Source: UBA4615 sp044360485 (GTDB lineage Bacteria > Pseudomonadota > Gammaproteobacteria > Burkholderiales > Burkholderiaceae_E). From it: a DNA stretch of 28,883 bases. Positions 7,432 to 16,108 of the stretch are shown one piece after another. The translations under genes were made by a program, and so were the position numbers. The stretch spans positions 1 through 28,883 of the forward strand of contig JBIKKG010000018.1 of NCBI GenBank assembly GCA_044360485.1. The letters are read 5' to 3'. The first letter of the stretch is position 1, and each line of letters starts with the position of its first letter. The notes under the pieces are model-generated. The model worked only from the letters and a program-made list of their open reading frames with translations, had not been told where the DNA came from and searched no databases.

Positions 7432-8745
7432 TCAGGACGTCTGTCCGGAGCGGTCCGACAGCACGTCGGCAACCGTGAGGAACGAACCGAAGACCACAAT
7501 CCTATCATTCTCCTCAGCCAGCGCCCGCGCCCGCTGCAAGCCTTCACGCGGCGAAGCGCAACAGGTGATGGTGCGTTGCGCGTCATCGCCGTGCCCGGGC
7601 CGGATACCGGCGGCACAGAGTCGGTCTGCAAGGGACTGAGCGCTCGAGCCTCGCGGCCCCGGCAAGTCGACGCATAACCAATGATCGACCCGCTGGCGCA
7701 GGTGGGCCACGGTGGCGTCGATGTCCTTGTCAGCCAGCATGCCAAAGACGGCAAAGGTCTGGGGGAAGAACCCCATGTTGTCGAGGTTGGCAGCCAGGTG
7801 TGCAGCAGCGTGGGGATTGTGTGCCACATCCAGGACCACGGCCGGGCGGCCCGCCAGGACCTGAAAGCGCCCGGGCAGCTCCACCGTGGCAAAGCCCTGA
7901 CGCACCGCCTGTGCGCTCACAGGCAGGCGATCACGCACGGACTCGATGGCTGCCAGCACGCCAGACGCATTGAGCAGCTGATTGGCACCGCGCAAGGCCG
8001 GGTAGGCCAGGCTGTTGCGTCGCTGACCGCGCCCGCCATAGCTCCACTGCTGGCGGTCGCCCGAATAGTTGAAGTCGCGCCCGAACAGCCACAGGTCGGC
8101 ACCGATGGCCTGTGCATGCGCGACCAAGGACGCGGGCGGCAGGGGGTCTGTGCAGATGGCCGGGCGGTCCGACCGATAAACATGCGCCTTTTCCAGGCCA
8201 ATGAGCTCGCGCGTATCGCCCAGGAATTCGGCGTGATCAATGTCGATACAGGTGACGATCGCGCAGTCGGCATCGATCAGGTTGACCGCATCCAGACGCC
8301 CGCCCAGCCCGATCTCCAGCACATTGACATCCAGCGCGCTGTGCTGAAAAAGCCTCAAGATGGCCAGCGTGGTGAATTCGAACCAGGTGAGCGGAGCGCC
8401 CTGGCGTGCGGCCTCCACGGCCTGGAGTTGCTCGACCAAGGCAGCGTCATCGGCCGGTACGCCATTGATGCGCGCTCGCTCGTTAAAACGCACCAGATGC
8501 GGTGAGGTGTAACAACCCACCCGATAACCGGCCGCCATCAGGACCGACTCGAGCATGGCGCAGGTCGAGCCCTTGCCGTTAGTGCCCGCGACCACGAAGG
8601 TGACCCCGGGCAGATTCAGTCCCAAACGGCCTGCGACTTCACGCACGCGCTCCAGACCGAGGTCGATGACCCGGGTATGCAAGCCTTCAATGCGCGACAG
8701 CCAGTCGCTCAGCGCGCCGGCCGATTCGGGCGTCTCAGGCTTCAG
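7432..8745 (-). CDS. folC: Bifunctional folylpolyglutamate/dihydrofolate synthase, CTG start proposed
   Basis: ATP-dependent Mur-ligase-type enzyme that joins glutamate to dihydropteroate or to tetrahydrofolate. Visible motifs are IDLGLERV at the N-terminus, the P-loop VVAGTNGKGST, the ADDA/YTSPHLVRFNERA region, LEIGLGGRLDAVN and DVAHNPHAA. The first ATG/GTG/TTG codon in frame is TTG at 8682, which would cut off the family-typical segment LSDWLSRIEGL just before IDLGLERV. The frame is open upstream, and a CTG at 8745-8743 has GGAGG seven bases before it and overlaps the accD stop as CTGA. I therefore start the gene there, giving 437 residues, close to E. coli FolC at about 420. The downstream SPOR gene follows after 15 bases. 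Confidence 0.93.
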   Translation of the reverse strand: MKPETPESAGALSDWLSRIEGLHTRVIDLGLERVREVAGRLGLNLPGVTFVVAGTNGKGSTCAMLESVLMAAGYRVGCYTSPHLVRFNERARINGVPADDAALVEQLQAVEAARQGAPLTWFEFTTLAILRLFQHSALDVNVLEIGLGGRLDAVNLIDADCAIVTCIDIDHAEFLGDTRELIGLEKAHVYRSDRPAICTDPLPPASLVAHAQAIGADLWLFGRDFNYSGDRQQWSYGGRGQRRNSLAYPALRGANQLLNASGVLAAIESVRDRLPVSAQAVRQGFATVELPGRFQVLAGRPAVVLDVAHNPHAAAHLAANLDNMGFFPQTFAVFGMLADKDIDATVAHLRQRVDHWLCVDLPGPRGSSAQSLADRLCAAGIRPGHGDDAQRTITCCASPREGLQRARALAEENDRIVVFGSFLTVADVLSDRSGQTS

Positions 8746-9620
8746 GCCAGGGCCTCCGACGGTTGCCTCTGCAGCAGTGCCAGCAGTTGGGCGATCTCGT
8801 CGCGCATCTGCCGACGGTGCACGATCATGTCGATCGCGCCTTTTTCAAGGAGGAATTCAGCGCGCTGAAAACCTTCGGGAAGCTTTTCACGCACGGTCTG
8901 CTCGATCACGCGCGGTCCGGCAAAACCGATGAGGGCGCGCGGCTCTGCAATGACCACATCGCCCAGGAAACAGAAACTCGCCGACACGCCACCCATGGTG
9001 GGATCGGTGAGCACCGAGATGTAGGGCAGTTTGGCCTCGGCCAGCTGCGTCAGCGACGCGGTGGTCTTGGCCATCTGCATGAGAGACAGCAGACCCTCCT
9101 GCATACGCGCGCCACCGGAAGCGGCTACCGAAATGAAAGGCACTTTCTGTTCGATAGCGCTGCGCACACCGCGCGCAAACCGCTCGCCCACCACCGAACC
9201 CATCGATCCGCCCATGAACTCGAACTCGAAGGCCGCCACGATGACCGGCAACGACCGGATCGCACCGCCCACCACTACCAGCGCATCGGTCTCGCCGGTG
9301 CTTTCCATCGCTTCCTGCAACCGGGTCGGGTATTTGCGGCTGTCGCGAAATTTGAGTGCATCAACCGGCAGGACTTCCTGACCGATTTCAAACCGGCCTT
9401 CCGGGTCGAGCAGCGCATCGATGCGCGCCCGCGCTCCCAGGCGCATGTGATGGTCGCACTTGGGGCAGACATTCAGCGTGCCCTGCAGATCCGCTCGGTA
9501 GAGCACCGCATCACAACTCTGACATTTCACCCAGACGCCTTCGGGCACCGAGCGGCGCGCCTCGGCCGAAGCCACCGAGCGCTTGATGCGGGGCGGCAGC
9601 AGTTTTTCGAGCCAGCTCAT
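8742..9620 (-). CDS. accD: Acetyl-CoA carboxylase carboxyltransferase subunit beta
   Basis: Zinc-bearing beta subunit of the carboxyltransferase that, with AccA, moves carboxyl from biotin to acetyl-CoA to make malonyl-CoA. The 292 residues begin MSWLEKLLPP, the standard AccD opening. Four zinc-ligand cysteines are seen at 33, 36, 52 and 55 (C-x2-C and C-x2-C). The crotonase-fold core carries FEFMGGSMGSVVGE and SGGARMQEG, and PTMGGVSASF lies further on. Length is normal. ATGA overlap with trpA upstream and CTGA overlap with folC downstream place it inside a tightly coupled trpA-accD-folC string, a known conserved order. Confidence 0.97.
   Translation of the reverse strand: MSWLEKLLPPRIKRSVASAEARRSVPEGVWVKCQSCDAVLYRADLQGTLNVCPKCDHHMRLGARARIDALLDPEGRFEIGQEVLPVDALKFRDSRKYPTRLQEAMESTGETDALVVVGGAIRSLPVIVAAFEFEFMGGSMGSVVGERFARGVRSAIEQKVPFISVAASGGARMQEGLLSLMQMAKTTASLTQLAEAKLPYISVLTDPTMGGVSASFCFLGDVVIAEPRALIGFAGPRVIEQTVREKLPEGFQRAEFLLEKGAIDMIVHRRQMRDEIAQLLALLQRQPSEALA
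8743..8757 (-). promoter_or_regulatory. folC: Ribosome binding site and CTG start of folC
   Basis: On the minus strand GGAGG occupies 8757-8753, followed by a 7-base spacer and CTG at 8745-8743. The CTG overlaps the accD stop TGA (8744-8742). No ATG, GTG or TTG occurs in the folC frame for at least 20 codons upstream of this point, and the TTG at 8682 has only GAAGG one base away, too close to serve. The arrangement copies the ATGA overlaps in the same operon but with CTG. Confidence 0.6.
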
Positions 9621-10444
9621 GTCGTCGTCTCCCTGGTAGTGGGGGTGGCGGCGTCCATGGCGTCGCGTATCCCCCGGATGAACGCACCGGCCTTCTCCAC
9701 AGCATGCTGCGGGCCGGCGGCCTCGATTTCCTGGATGAGTCGGGTGCCGATGACCACCGCATCGGCGCTGCGGGCAATGGCGCGCGCCGTCTGGCCATCG
9801 CGAATGCCAAACCCCACGCCAACGGGCAGGCCCGTAGCGGCGCGGATCGCAGGCAACGCACTCAGGACGTCGTCCACATTAAGATGCCCCGCTCCGGTGA
9901 TGCCCTTGAGCGAAACATAGTAGACGTAACCACTGGCGAGCTTGCCGACCTGTGCAATGCGCTCGGGCGTGGAGGTGGGCGCCAGCAAAAAGATGGGATC
10001 GATGCCGCGCGCACGCAGGACCGGCACCATGACCTCAGCCTCTTCAGGCGGCTGATCCACGACCAGCACGCCATCGACCCCGACCTCGGCACAACGGGCT
10101 GCGAACGCTTCCACCCCCATTCGTTCGATCGGATTCAGATAGCCCATCAGGACGATCGGTGTGGTGGTGTCCGTACGGCGAAACTCACTGACCCACTGCA
10201 GCACATCGCCCAACCCGACACCCAGGGCCAGCGCCGCTTCGCCTGACTTTTGAATGACTGGACCGTCGGCCATCGGGTCGGAAAAGGGCACACCCAACTC
10301 GATGACGTCGGCCCCGTGACTGGCCAGCGCATGCATCAGCGGCACGGCATGTTCACGGCTGGGATGACCCGCCGTGAAGTATGGGATGAGGGCCTTGCGA
10401 CCCGACTGCTGCAGGCGCTTGAATGTGGCGGCGATCCGGGTCAT
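9617..10444 (-). CDS. trpA: Tryptophan synthase alpha chain
   Basis: Cleaves indole-3-glycerol phosphate to indole and glyceraldehyde 3-phosphate, passing indole to TrpB through the alpha-beta tunnel. The 275-residue TIM barrel shows IPYFTAGHP and then ELGVPFSDPMADGP. The catalytic Glu49 and Asp60 fall at the same numbers as in the Salmonella enzyme. A phosphate-binding GVGFGIRDG is present in the C-terminal third. It starts 16 bases after trpB and overlaps accD by four bases (ATGA). Confidence 0.97.
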   Translation of the reverse strand: MTRIAATFKRLQQSGRKALIPYFTAGHPSREHAVPLMHALASHGADVIELGVPFSDPMADGPVIQKSGEAALALGVGLGDVLQWVSEFRRTDTTTPIVLMGYLNPIERMGVEAFAARCAEVGVDGVLVVDQPPEEAEVMVPVLRARGIDPIFLLAPTSTPERIAQVGKLASGYVYYVSLKGITGAGHLNVDDVLSALPAIRAATGLPVGVGFGIRDGQTARAIARSADAVVIGTRLIQEIEAAGPQHAVEKAGAFIRGIRDAMDAATPTTRETTT

Positions 10445-10460
10445 GGACAGCAGGCCCCGA

Positions 10461-11660
10461 TCAGAGCGACACGTCGCCGGCCTGCGCGACTGTGTGCATG
10501 TCCTTATCGCCGCGCCCCGAGAGGTTCACGAGAATCACCTTGTCGCGCGGCAGCGTGGGCGCAAGCTGGGCTGCATAGGCCAGCGCATGGCTCGATTCCA
10601 GCGCCGGGATGATGCCCTCGATGCGGCAGCAATCGTGGAAGGCCTTGAGCGTGTCGCGGTCGTCGATGGCCACATACGAGGCGCGGCCGATGTCCTTGAG
10701 CCAGGCATGCTCGGGGCCCACGCCCGGATAGTCCAGACCCGCCGACACGGAATGCGTATCGATGATCTGGCCGTTCTGATCCTGGAGCAGGTAGGTGCGG
10801 TTGCCATGCAGCACGCCTGGCACCCCTGCCGAGAGCGAGGCGGCGTGACGGCCGGTATGCAGGCCCTCGCCTGCCGCTTCCACGCCCACCAGCTTCACGG
10901 ATTCATGCGGAATATAAGGATGGAAAATGCCGATGGCGTTGGAGCCTCCGCCCACGCAAGCCAGCACATAGTCGGGCTGACGCCCAATGCGCTCAGGCAT
11001 TTGCCACAGGCACTCCTGGCCGACCACTGAATTGAAGTCGCGCACCATCATCGGATAGGGATGGGGACCCGCAACGGTACCGATGATGTAGAAGGTGTCT
11101 TCCACGTTGGTGACCCAGTCGCGCATCGCTTCATTGAGCGCGTCCTTCAGCGTCTTGCTGCCGGATTCGACCGGGACCACCTCAGCGCCCAACAGCTTCA
11201 TGCGATACACGTTCTGAGCCTGACGTGCCACATCGGTCACGCCCATGTAGACCACGCACTTCATGCCGAAGCGGGCCGCCACCGTGGCCGTGGCCACGCC
11301 GTGCTGGCCGGCACCGGTCTCGGCGATGACTCGCGGCTTGCCCATCCGCTTGGCCAGCAAAGCCTGACCGATCGTGTTGTTGACCTTGTGCGCGCCGGTG
11401 TGATTCAGGTCTTCACGTTTGAAATAGATCTGTGCACCGCCCAGCATCTGAGACCAGCGCTTGGCGTGATAGATCGGGCTGGGGCGCCCCACAAAATATT
11501 TCAGCTCGTCCTTGAATTCAGCGATGAACTCAGGGTCGACGCGGTAGCGGTCGTAGGCCTGACGCAATTCCTCGAGCGCATGCATGAGCGTCTCGGAAAC
11601 AAAAGTACCGCCGTAGGGGCCGAAGTGGCCACGGGCATCGGGAAGGTCATACGGTTTCAT
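10461..11660 (-). CDS. trpB: Tryptophan synthase beta chain
   Basis: PLP enzyme that condenses indole with serine to give tryptophan. The 399 residues include the PLP lysine Lys92 in NHTGAHKVNN, the catalytic Glu in AETGAGQHG and the phosphate-binding loop CVGGGSNAIG. GHFGPYGGTFV near the N-terminus and LSGRGDKD near the end are typical. Its ATG overlaps the trpF stop by four bases, so TrpF and TrpB translation is probably coupled. trpEGDC are not in the window, so the pathway is split, as is usual in betaproteobacteria. Confidence 0.98.
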   Translation of the reverse strand: MKPYDLPDARGHFGPYGGTFVSETLMHALEELRQAYDRYRVDPEFIAEFKDELKYFVGRPSPIYHAKRWSQMLGGAQIYFKREDLNHTGAHKVNNTIGQALLAKRMGKPRVIAETGAGQHGVATATVAARFGMKCVVYMGVTDVARQAQNVYRMKLLGAEVVPVESGSKTLKDALNEAMRDWVTNVEDTFYIIGTVAGPHPYPMMVRDFNSVVGQECLWQMPERIGRQPDYVLACVGGGSNAIGIFHPYIPHESVKLVGVEAAGEGLHTGRHAASLSAGVPGVLHGNRTYLLQDQNGQIIDTHSVSAGLDYPGVGPEHAWLKDIGRASYVAIDDRDTLKAFHDCCRIEGIIPALESSHALAYAAQLAPTLPRDKVILVNLSGRGDKDMHTVAQAGDVSL

Positions 11661-12304
11661 GGTCGGCCTGCATCAGCTGCGAGAACGGCGTTCACAAACT
11701 GCTCCATTCGCACAGGATCCTTGATTCGAGGAGAGTCACCCTGGATGCCGCTGGAGACATCGACCCCAAACGGCCTGACCGCCGCAATCGCGTCGCCCAC
11801 ACTGCGGGCGTCGAGCCCACCGGACATCACGATGTGCACGGGCCGCTGCGGCGGAATCCAGGTCCAGTCGAAGGTCTTGCCGCTGCCGCCGAACCCCTCA
11901 CTGAATGAGTCAAGCAGCAGGCACTCGGCAGCACCAAACGGAACGAACGATGATAACAAATCGGCCTGCGTCTTCATGCGAATGGCCTTCCACCAGGGTA
12001 AGCCACCTGCAAGCTGGCTGATCGTCGCGCACTCGGCGGGATCTTCGTCACCATGCAACTGCAGCACATCCAGGCCGACAGCCTCAGCGGTGGCCGCCAC
12101 GGTCTGAGGCGTCTCGTTGACGAACAGCCCGACCGCGCTCACGAATGAAGGCAAACGGCGCCGCAGCGCAGCGGCAAGCGGGGCGTCGACCGCTCTGGGG
12201 CTGCGTGCATAGAACACGAAACCCACCGCATCGACGCCCAGCGCCACGGCAGTGTCCACATCTTCGGGGCGGACCAGGCCGCAGAACTTGATTCGGGTAC
12301 GCAT
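11657..12304 (-). CDS. trpF: Phosphoribosylanthranilate isomerase
   Basis: Amadori rearrangement of phosphoribosylanthranilate, the third step from anthranilate to tryptophan. The 215-residue TIM barrel opens with IKFCGL, where Cys8 is the general base. VQLHGDE-type and phosphate-binding segments are seen as LQLHGDEDP, SGGLDA and GVDVSSGIQ, with the general-acid Asp in the last motif. The gene is stand-alone, not fused to trpC as in E. coli. It starts three bases after truA and overlaps trpB by four. Confidence 0.96.
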   Translation of the reverse strand: MRTRIKFCGLVRPEDVDTAVALGVDAVGFVFYARSPRAVDAPLAAALRRRLPSFVSAVGLFVNETPQTVAATAEAVGLDVLQLHGDEDPAECATISQLAGGLPWWKAIRMKTQADLLSSFVPFGAAECLLLDSFSEGFGGSGKTFDWTWIPPQRPVHIVMSGGLDARSVGDAIAAVRPFGVDVSSGIQGDSPRIKDPVRMEQFVNAVLAADAGRP

Positions 12305-12307
12305 CCC

Positions 12308-13123
12308 TCAACCCTCGCCCGGATCGGCCCATTGCGCAAGCGGCTCAGACCATGAATCGACCGGTGCTGGCTGCGGGAGCGCATGCACCGGGTCGTACTG
12401 CACCCCTGCCAGATACAGCCCCGCAGGCGAAAAGGTGGGGGCCGCCAAGGCACGCCTGCGCGCAGCCAGCAGGTCGGCCGTCCACGCGGCAGGCTGACGA
12501 CCCGTCCCCACATAGACCAGGGCCCCCACCATGTTACGCACCATGTGATGCAAGAAGGCATTGGCGGTGATGGTGAGCGCGACGAAATCGCCACGCCTGC
12601 TCAAGGTCAGTGCCGAGACGGTGCGCACCGGCGACGCCGCCTGACATTGCGACGAGCGAAAGGCGGAAAAATCATGTTCGCCGATCAGGTGTGCGGCCGC
12701 CTCGCGCATCGACTCAATCGAGAGCGGCCGAAAGACCCAACCCGCCCGGTCGCGCCACAGCGGATGCGCAACCGGTGCACAGCGGATGAGATAGCGGTAG
12801 GTGCGTGACCGCGCACTGAAGCGGGCATGAAAATCCGGTGCGACGGCTTGCGCCCATTGCACTGCCACGGTCGCAGGCAGACGCGCATTGGTGCCCCGGA
12901 CCCAGGCATTCAAGGGTCGTTGTGCCGAGGTCTCGAAGTGAACGATTTGCTGCAACGCGTGCACACCCGCATCGGTGCGACCGGCGCAGATCGTGTCGAC
13001 GCGATGCCCGGCCAGCGCAGACAGCGAGCGCTCGAGGGCGTCTTGGACTGCATCGCCAGTTGGCTGAGTTTGCCAGCCGGAAAAGCTGGTGCCGTCATAG
13101 GCCAGCCCGAGGGCAAGCCTCAT
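12308..13123 (-). CDS. truA: tRNA pseudouridine(38-40) synthase TruA
   Basis: Makes pseudouridine at positions 38-40 of the tRNA anticodon arm. The 271 residues open with LALGLAYDGTSFSGWQ. AGRTDAGVHA carries the catalytic Asp51. FHARFSARSRTYRYLI and FLHHMVRNMVGALV are the usual TruA signatures. Length matches the family (about 265-275). The gene lies 24 bases after fimV and 3 before trpF; fimV-truA-trpF is a conserved order in this group. Confidence 0.97.
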   Translation of the reverse strand: MRLALGLAYDGTSFSGWQTQPTGDAVQDALERSLSALAGHRVDTICAGRTDAGVHALQQIVHFETSAQRPLNAWVRGTNARLPATVAVQWAQAVAPDFHARFSARSRTYRYLIRCAPVAHPLWRDRAGWVFRPLSIESMREAAAHLIGEHDFSAFRSSQCQAASPVRTVSALTLSRRGDFVALTITANAFLHHMVRNMVGALVYVGTGRQPAAWTADLLAARRRALAAPTFSPAGLYLAGVQYDPVHALPQPAPVDSWSEPLAQWADPGEG

Positions 13124-13147
13124 GGCCGGTCTGAAACGACCACACCC

Positions 13148-16015
13148 TCAGCCAATTTTGCTGAGCATGGCACGGGCCTTTTGCTGCTGCGTGCCATCGC
13201 CGCCGCTGATGACTTCCTGGAGCAATTCGCGCGCGCCTTCTTTGTCGCCAATTTCTTCGTAGGCCGAGGCCAAATCGAGCTTGGTCGACATTTCCTGCCA
13301 ACGTGCCGAGCCGCCTGCCGAAAGGGTATCCGGATCGGCCTGCACCGCAACAGGGTCGAGATCCAGATCGAAGCTTGGCAACCCTCGGGCGTCGGCCGTC
13401 GCAAGTTCAGGACGCGCCTGGGTGATGTTCTCGAGCGCGGCCAGATCCAGATCGAAATCCATCGACGGTTCTGATGCGCCGGCGGCGGGCTCGCGCCCTG
13501 CCGGGGTCTGAGCCGAGGCCATCGAGACCGATTTGGCGGGCAGGTCGAGATCCAGATCAATATCGAGGCTTGGCAGTCCATCGGCTGAGAAGGCGGCAGT
13601 AGCCGCTGGCGGCGAGGCTTTAGCCGCCTCAGCGAATGCCGGAGCAGGATGGCTAAGCGGCGCCGGCACCTCGAGAGGCTCGATCGCACTGGGGGCTGCG
13701 ACCATCTCAAGATGCGTCACCGCAGCGTCAATCAAAGACTCAGGCGGCACCTCACCTGGCTGCGTCGCCGCCCGGGGTGCACCGAGATCAAGTTCCAGAT
13801 CGGGAAAATCAAAGTCGCGCCCCGAGTCGACTCTGGCGCCGGCAACCTGACTCAAGCCACCTGCCGCACCCGGCAAGCCCGCGGCCGGGTCGCCATAGAG
13901 CGGATTCAACGGGTCGAGCGACAAACCCAGTGCGGCGGCTTTCTCCCAGTCTTCGCCTTGCCCGTCGGTCATCTCGTGCATCTGGCGTGCCAGCACCTCA
14001 AACGCGTCGAGATCATTCCGAGCGGCGCAAATTTGCAGCAGCTTGAAGCGAATCGGCTGACGCTCGGGCTGGCGAACCAGTGCCTCGCGCAGAATGTCCT
14101 CGGCCTGAGCCTCGCGCCCATAGGCGATATAGACATCGGCCTCAGCAATGGGATCGACCTCGGTGGAGGGCACGTCGGCTGCACCGGGCGACGCAAAGGC
14201 CCCCTGATTGGTATCGACGCTTTGGCCGCCCGTGGAGCCGAAGAGCGAATTGGATGCGAACGTGTCCGAGGTAGTCAGGCTGTCCTCGAAGGCATCGACT
14301 TTGCGACGGCGCCGCATGGCATACAGCGCGTAGCCGGCGCCCAGCGCGGCAATGCCACCGAGTCCAGGCAGGAGCAGAGGATTTTCCAGCAGGTCGTCAA
14401 GCAGACCGGGTTGCGCAATCGGCTCCGCGGGTGCGGAGGGCTGCTTGCCGCCTGCAGCGGCGGGCGGCGCAGGCACTGCGCCTTCGGACGGCTGGGCGGG
14501 ACGATCGGCGCTGGCCTCGGCACCGCCAGCGGCGGGCGCCGCACCCACGCTTGGAGATACCGGATTCACTGCCGGATCGGGTTTGGCGCCGACCGCCTCC
14601 GTCACGCTAGCGGAGGCGGCAGGGGCTGCCACCGACGGCTCGGGCGAAGCCCCTGGCGTTGACGCCGCCGATGGCGTACCGGCCGGCCCATACATCCACT
14701 GATCTTTTGCGGCGGGCGCTTGCGCCGGTGCGCTGGCCACTGCACCGCTCACAGGCGCCTGCCCTGCACGCGTCGACTCAAGCTGGCGCTGCATGTCGGC
14801 CATGGAACGGTTGCGCAGATCCAGCAGCTTACGCAGGTCCTGGACGTTCTTTTCCAGTTCGGCAATGCGCGCCTCAGACTCTTTGACGGCTGCATCGCGG
14901 GCCACCGACTGCTCGACGGCGCTTGCACCTGACTTTGCGCCCACGGCGCCGCCTGCCGCACCACCCGCGCCCGCTGCGGGCTTGGAGAGCGAGAGTCGAT
15001 CGCCTGTTTCCGTCCGCGCGCTGTCTTGTACCTGGCCGCTGACCGCCCCGCTGGCAGTCTGCCCCGCACGGGGTGCATCGACCTGGGGCACGGCCTGGGC
15101 CAAACGGCTGCGATAACTGTTGAAATCGGTCGCCTGCATGCGCACTTCGCGACCGGCGTCAGCGGGCGCGATAGCGGACATGCGCGAGGCGTCAGGGATA
15201 TCAAGACGGGATCCCTCACGCAGCAAATTCAGATTGCCCAGAAACGCTGACGGATTGGCGCGGTAGATCGCAACCATCGCCTGCTCCAGGCTGACCCCGT
15301 CCGGGCGCACGGTGCCGGCAATACGACCAAGCGTGTCGCCCCGACGCACATCCACCGGACCCGATGCGGCACTGCCGACCGGGGCCGGCGCAGCGGTGGA
15401 GGTGTCCGCAGCGGCCGCACGAGGCGCCGGTGCAGGCCGTGGTGCAACCTGCGCGGAGGCGCGTGCATTGGCGCGAGGCGCTCCCGCGGGCGCCGCCACC
15501 GGCGAGGTAGGTTCGGCCAGCCGCGCGGTCGCATCAGCCTGCGGCGCGGCAGCCGCCCGCCCCTCGGGAGGATCCAGCAAGAAGGTGTACTCGCGCAGCA
15601 GCTTGCCCGAGGCCCAACTCAACTCGACCAGCATGTCCACGAACGGCTCGTTGATCGGCTGGCTCGAGGTGATCTTGAGAAACATGCGCTCGCCACGCGG
15701 CTCGATGGCAAACCGCAGACCGTTCAACGCCGTGTTGTACTCAAGGCCAGCTTGCCGAAACGCATCCGGGGAGGCCAGCCTGGCCGCGAGAGACTGCGCA
15801 TCTTCACGACTAACCGAGGTGACCTCCACCTCTGCGCGCAGGGGCTGCCCCAGCGCGCTCTGGACGGTCAGTCGCCCCAGACCGGCCGAATGGGCGGGGC
15901 CTGCCAGGGGCGCCAGTGCCAGACACAGGGCCAACACGAGTGTGCGGGGTCGACCACCCCAGCCGGACAATGGACGGGAGGGCGCGGTGTGGCGCGGCGA
16001 ACCTGTTGACCTCAC
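13148..16015 (-). CDS. fimV: FimV-type peptidoglycan-binding hub protein
   Basis: A large (955-residue) inner-membrane protein of the FimV/HubP family. In Pseudomonas and Vibrio relatives these organise pole-linked machines such as type IV pili. A signal segment with a long basic lead (about 25-45) ends near HSA-GLG. A conserved FimV N-terminal domain follows at about 45-165. One LysM motif (VRRGDTLGRIA) sits around 215-270, then a coiled coil at about 365-415. A Pro/Ala/Ser-rich linker precedes a single transmembrane helix near 545-565, ended by RRRRK. The acidic cytoplasmic part holds a TPR-like segment near 625-680 and the C-terminal FimV motif (LDLASAYEEIGDKEGARELL) just before the end. 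GTG start with AGGAGG five bases upstream. Confidence 0.92.
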   Translation of the reverse strand: MRSTGSPRHTAPSRPLSGWGGRPRTLVLALCLALAPLAGPAHSAGLGRLTVQSALGQPLRAEVEVTSVSREDAQSLAARLASPDAFRQAGLEYNTALNGLRFAIEPRGERMFLKITSSQPINEPFVDMLVELSWASGKLLREYTFLLDPPEGRAAAAPQADATARLAEPTSPVAAPAGAPRANARASAQVAPRPAPAPRAAAADTSTAAPAPVGSAASGPVDVRRGDTLGRIAGTVRPDGVSLEQAMVAIYRANPSAFLGNLNLLREGSRLDIPDASRMSAIAPADAGREVRMQATDFNSYRSRLAQAVPQVDAPRAGQTASGAVSGQVQDSARTETGDRLSLSKPAAGAGGAAGGAVGAKSGASAVEQSVARDAAVKESEARIAELEKNVQDLRKLLDLRNRSMADMQRQLESTRAGQAPVSGAVASAPAQAPAAKDQWMYGPAGTPSAASTPGASPEPSVAAPAASASVTEAVGAKPDPAVNPVSPSVGAAPAAGGAEASADRPAQPSEGAVPAPPAAAGGKQPSAPAEPIAQPGLLDDLLENPLLLPGLGGIAALGAGYALYAMRRRRKVDAFEDSLTTSDTFASNSLFGSTGGQSVDTNQGAFASPGAADVPSTEVDPIAEADVYIAYGREAQAEDILREALVRQPERQPIRFKLLQICAARNDLDAFEVLARQMHEMTDGQGEDWEKAAALGLSLDPLNPLYGDPAAGLPGAAGGLSQVAGARVDSGRDFDFPDLELDLGAPRAATQPGEVPPESLIDAAVTHLEMVAAPSAIEPLEVPAPLSHPAPAFAEAAKASPPAATAAFSADGLPSLDIDLDLDLPAKSVSMASAQTPAGREPAAGASEPSMDFDLDLAALENITQARPELATADARGLPSFDLDLDPVAVQADPDTLSAGGSARWQEMSTKLDLASAYEEIGDKEGARELLQEVISGGDGTQQQKARAMLSKIG

Positions 16016-16026
16016 AGCAGCCTCCT
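16013..16026 (-). promoter_or_regulatory. fimV: Ribosome binding site and GTG start of fimV
   Basis: On the minus strand AGGAGG lies at 16026-16021, a five-base spacer follows, and GTG is at 16015-16013. The site fixes the non-ATG start of the long FimV lead. The 93-base gap upstream (16016-16108) is richer in A+T than its surroundings. Confidence 0.7.
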
Positions 16027-16108
16027 GATTCCGGACATAAGTTTTGATCTTCCCATCAATGACTTAAGCGATCAAGCTCAAGATGATTGTCAAGCTGCGA
16101 CGCCTGAA

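Noticed and set aside
6734..7639. A 301-codon Ser/Ala-rich plus-strand frame opposite the SPOR protein
   Set aside because: Its repeats are the complement of the KAD linker codons; the minus-strand frame has the SPOR domain, membrane helix and operon position.
16016..16108. A perfect TTGACA (-35-like) on the minus strand at 16093-16088 upstream of fimV
   Set aside because: The hexamers 16-18 bases downstream (such as CGCTTA and GCTTAA) are poor -10 boxes, so no complete promoter can be supported.
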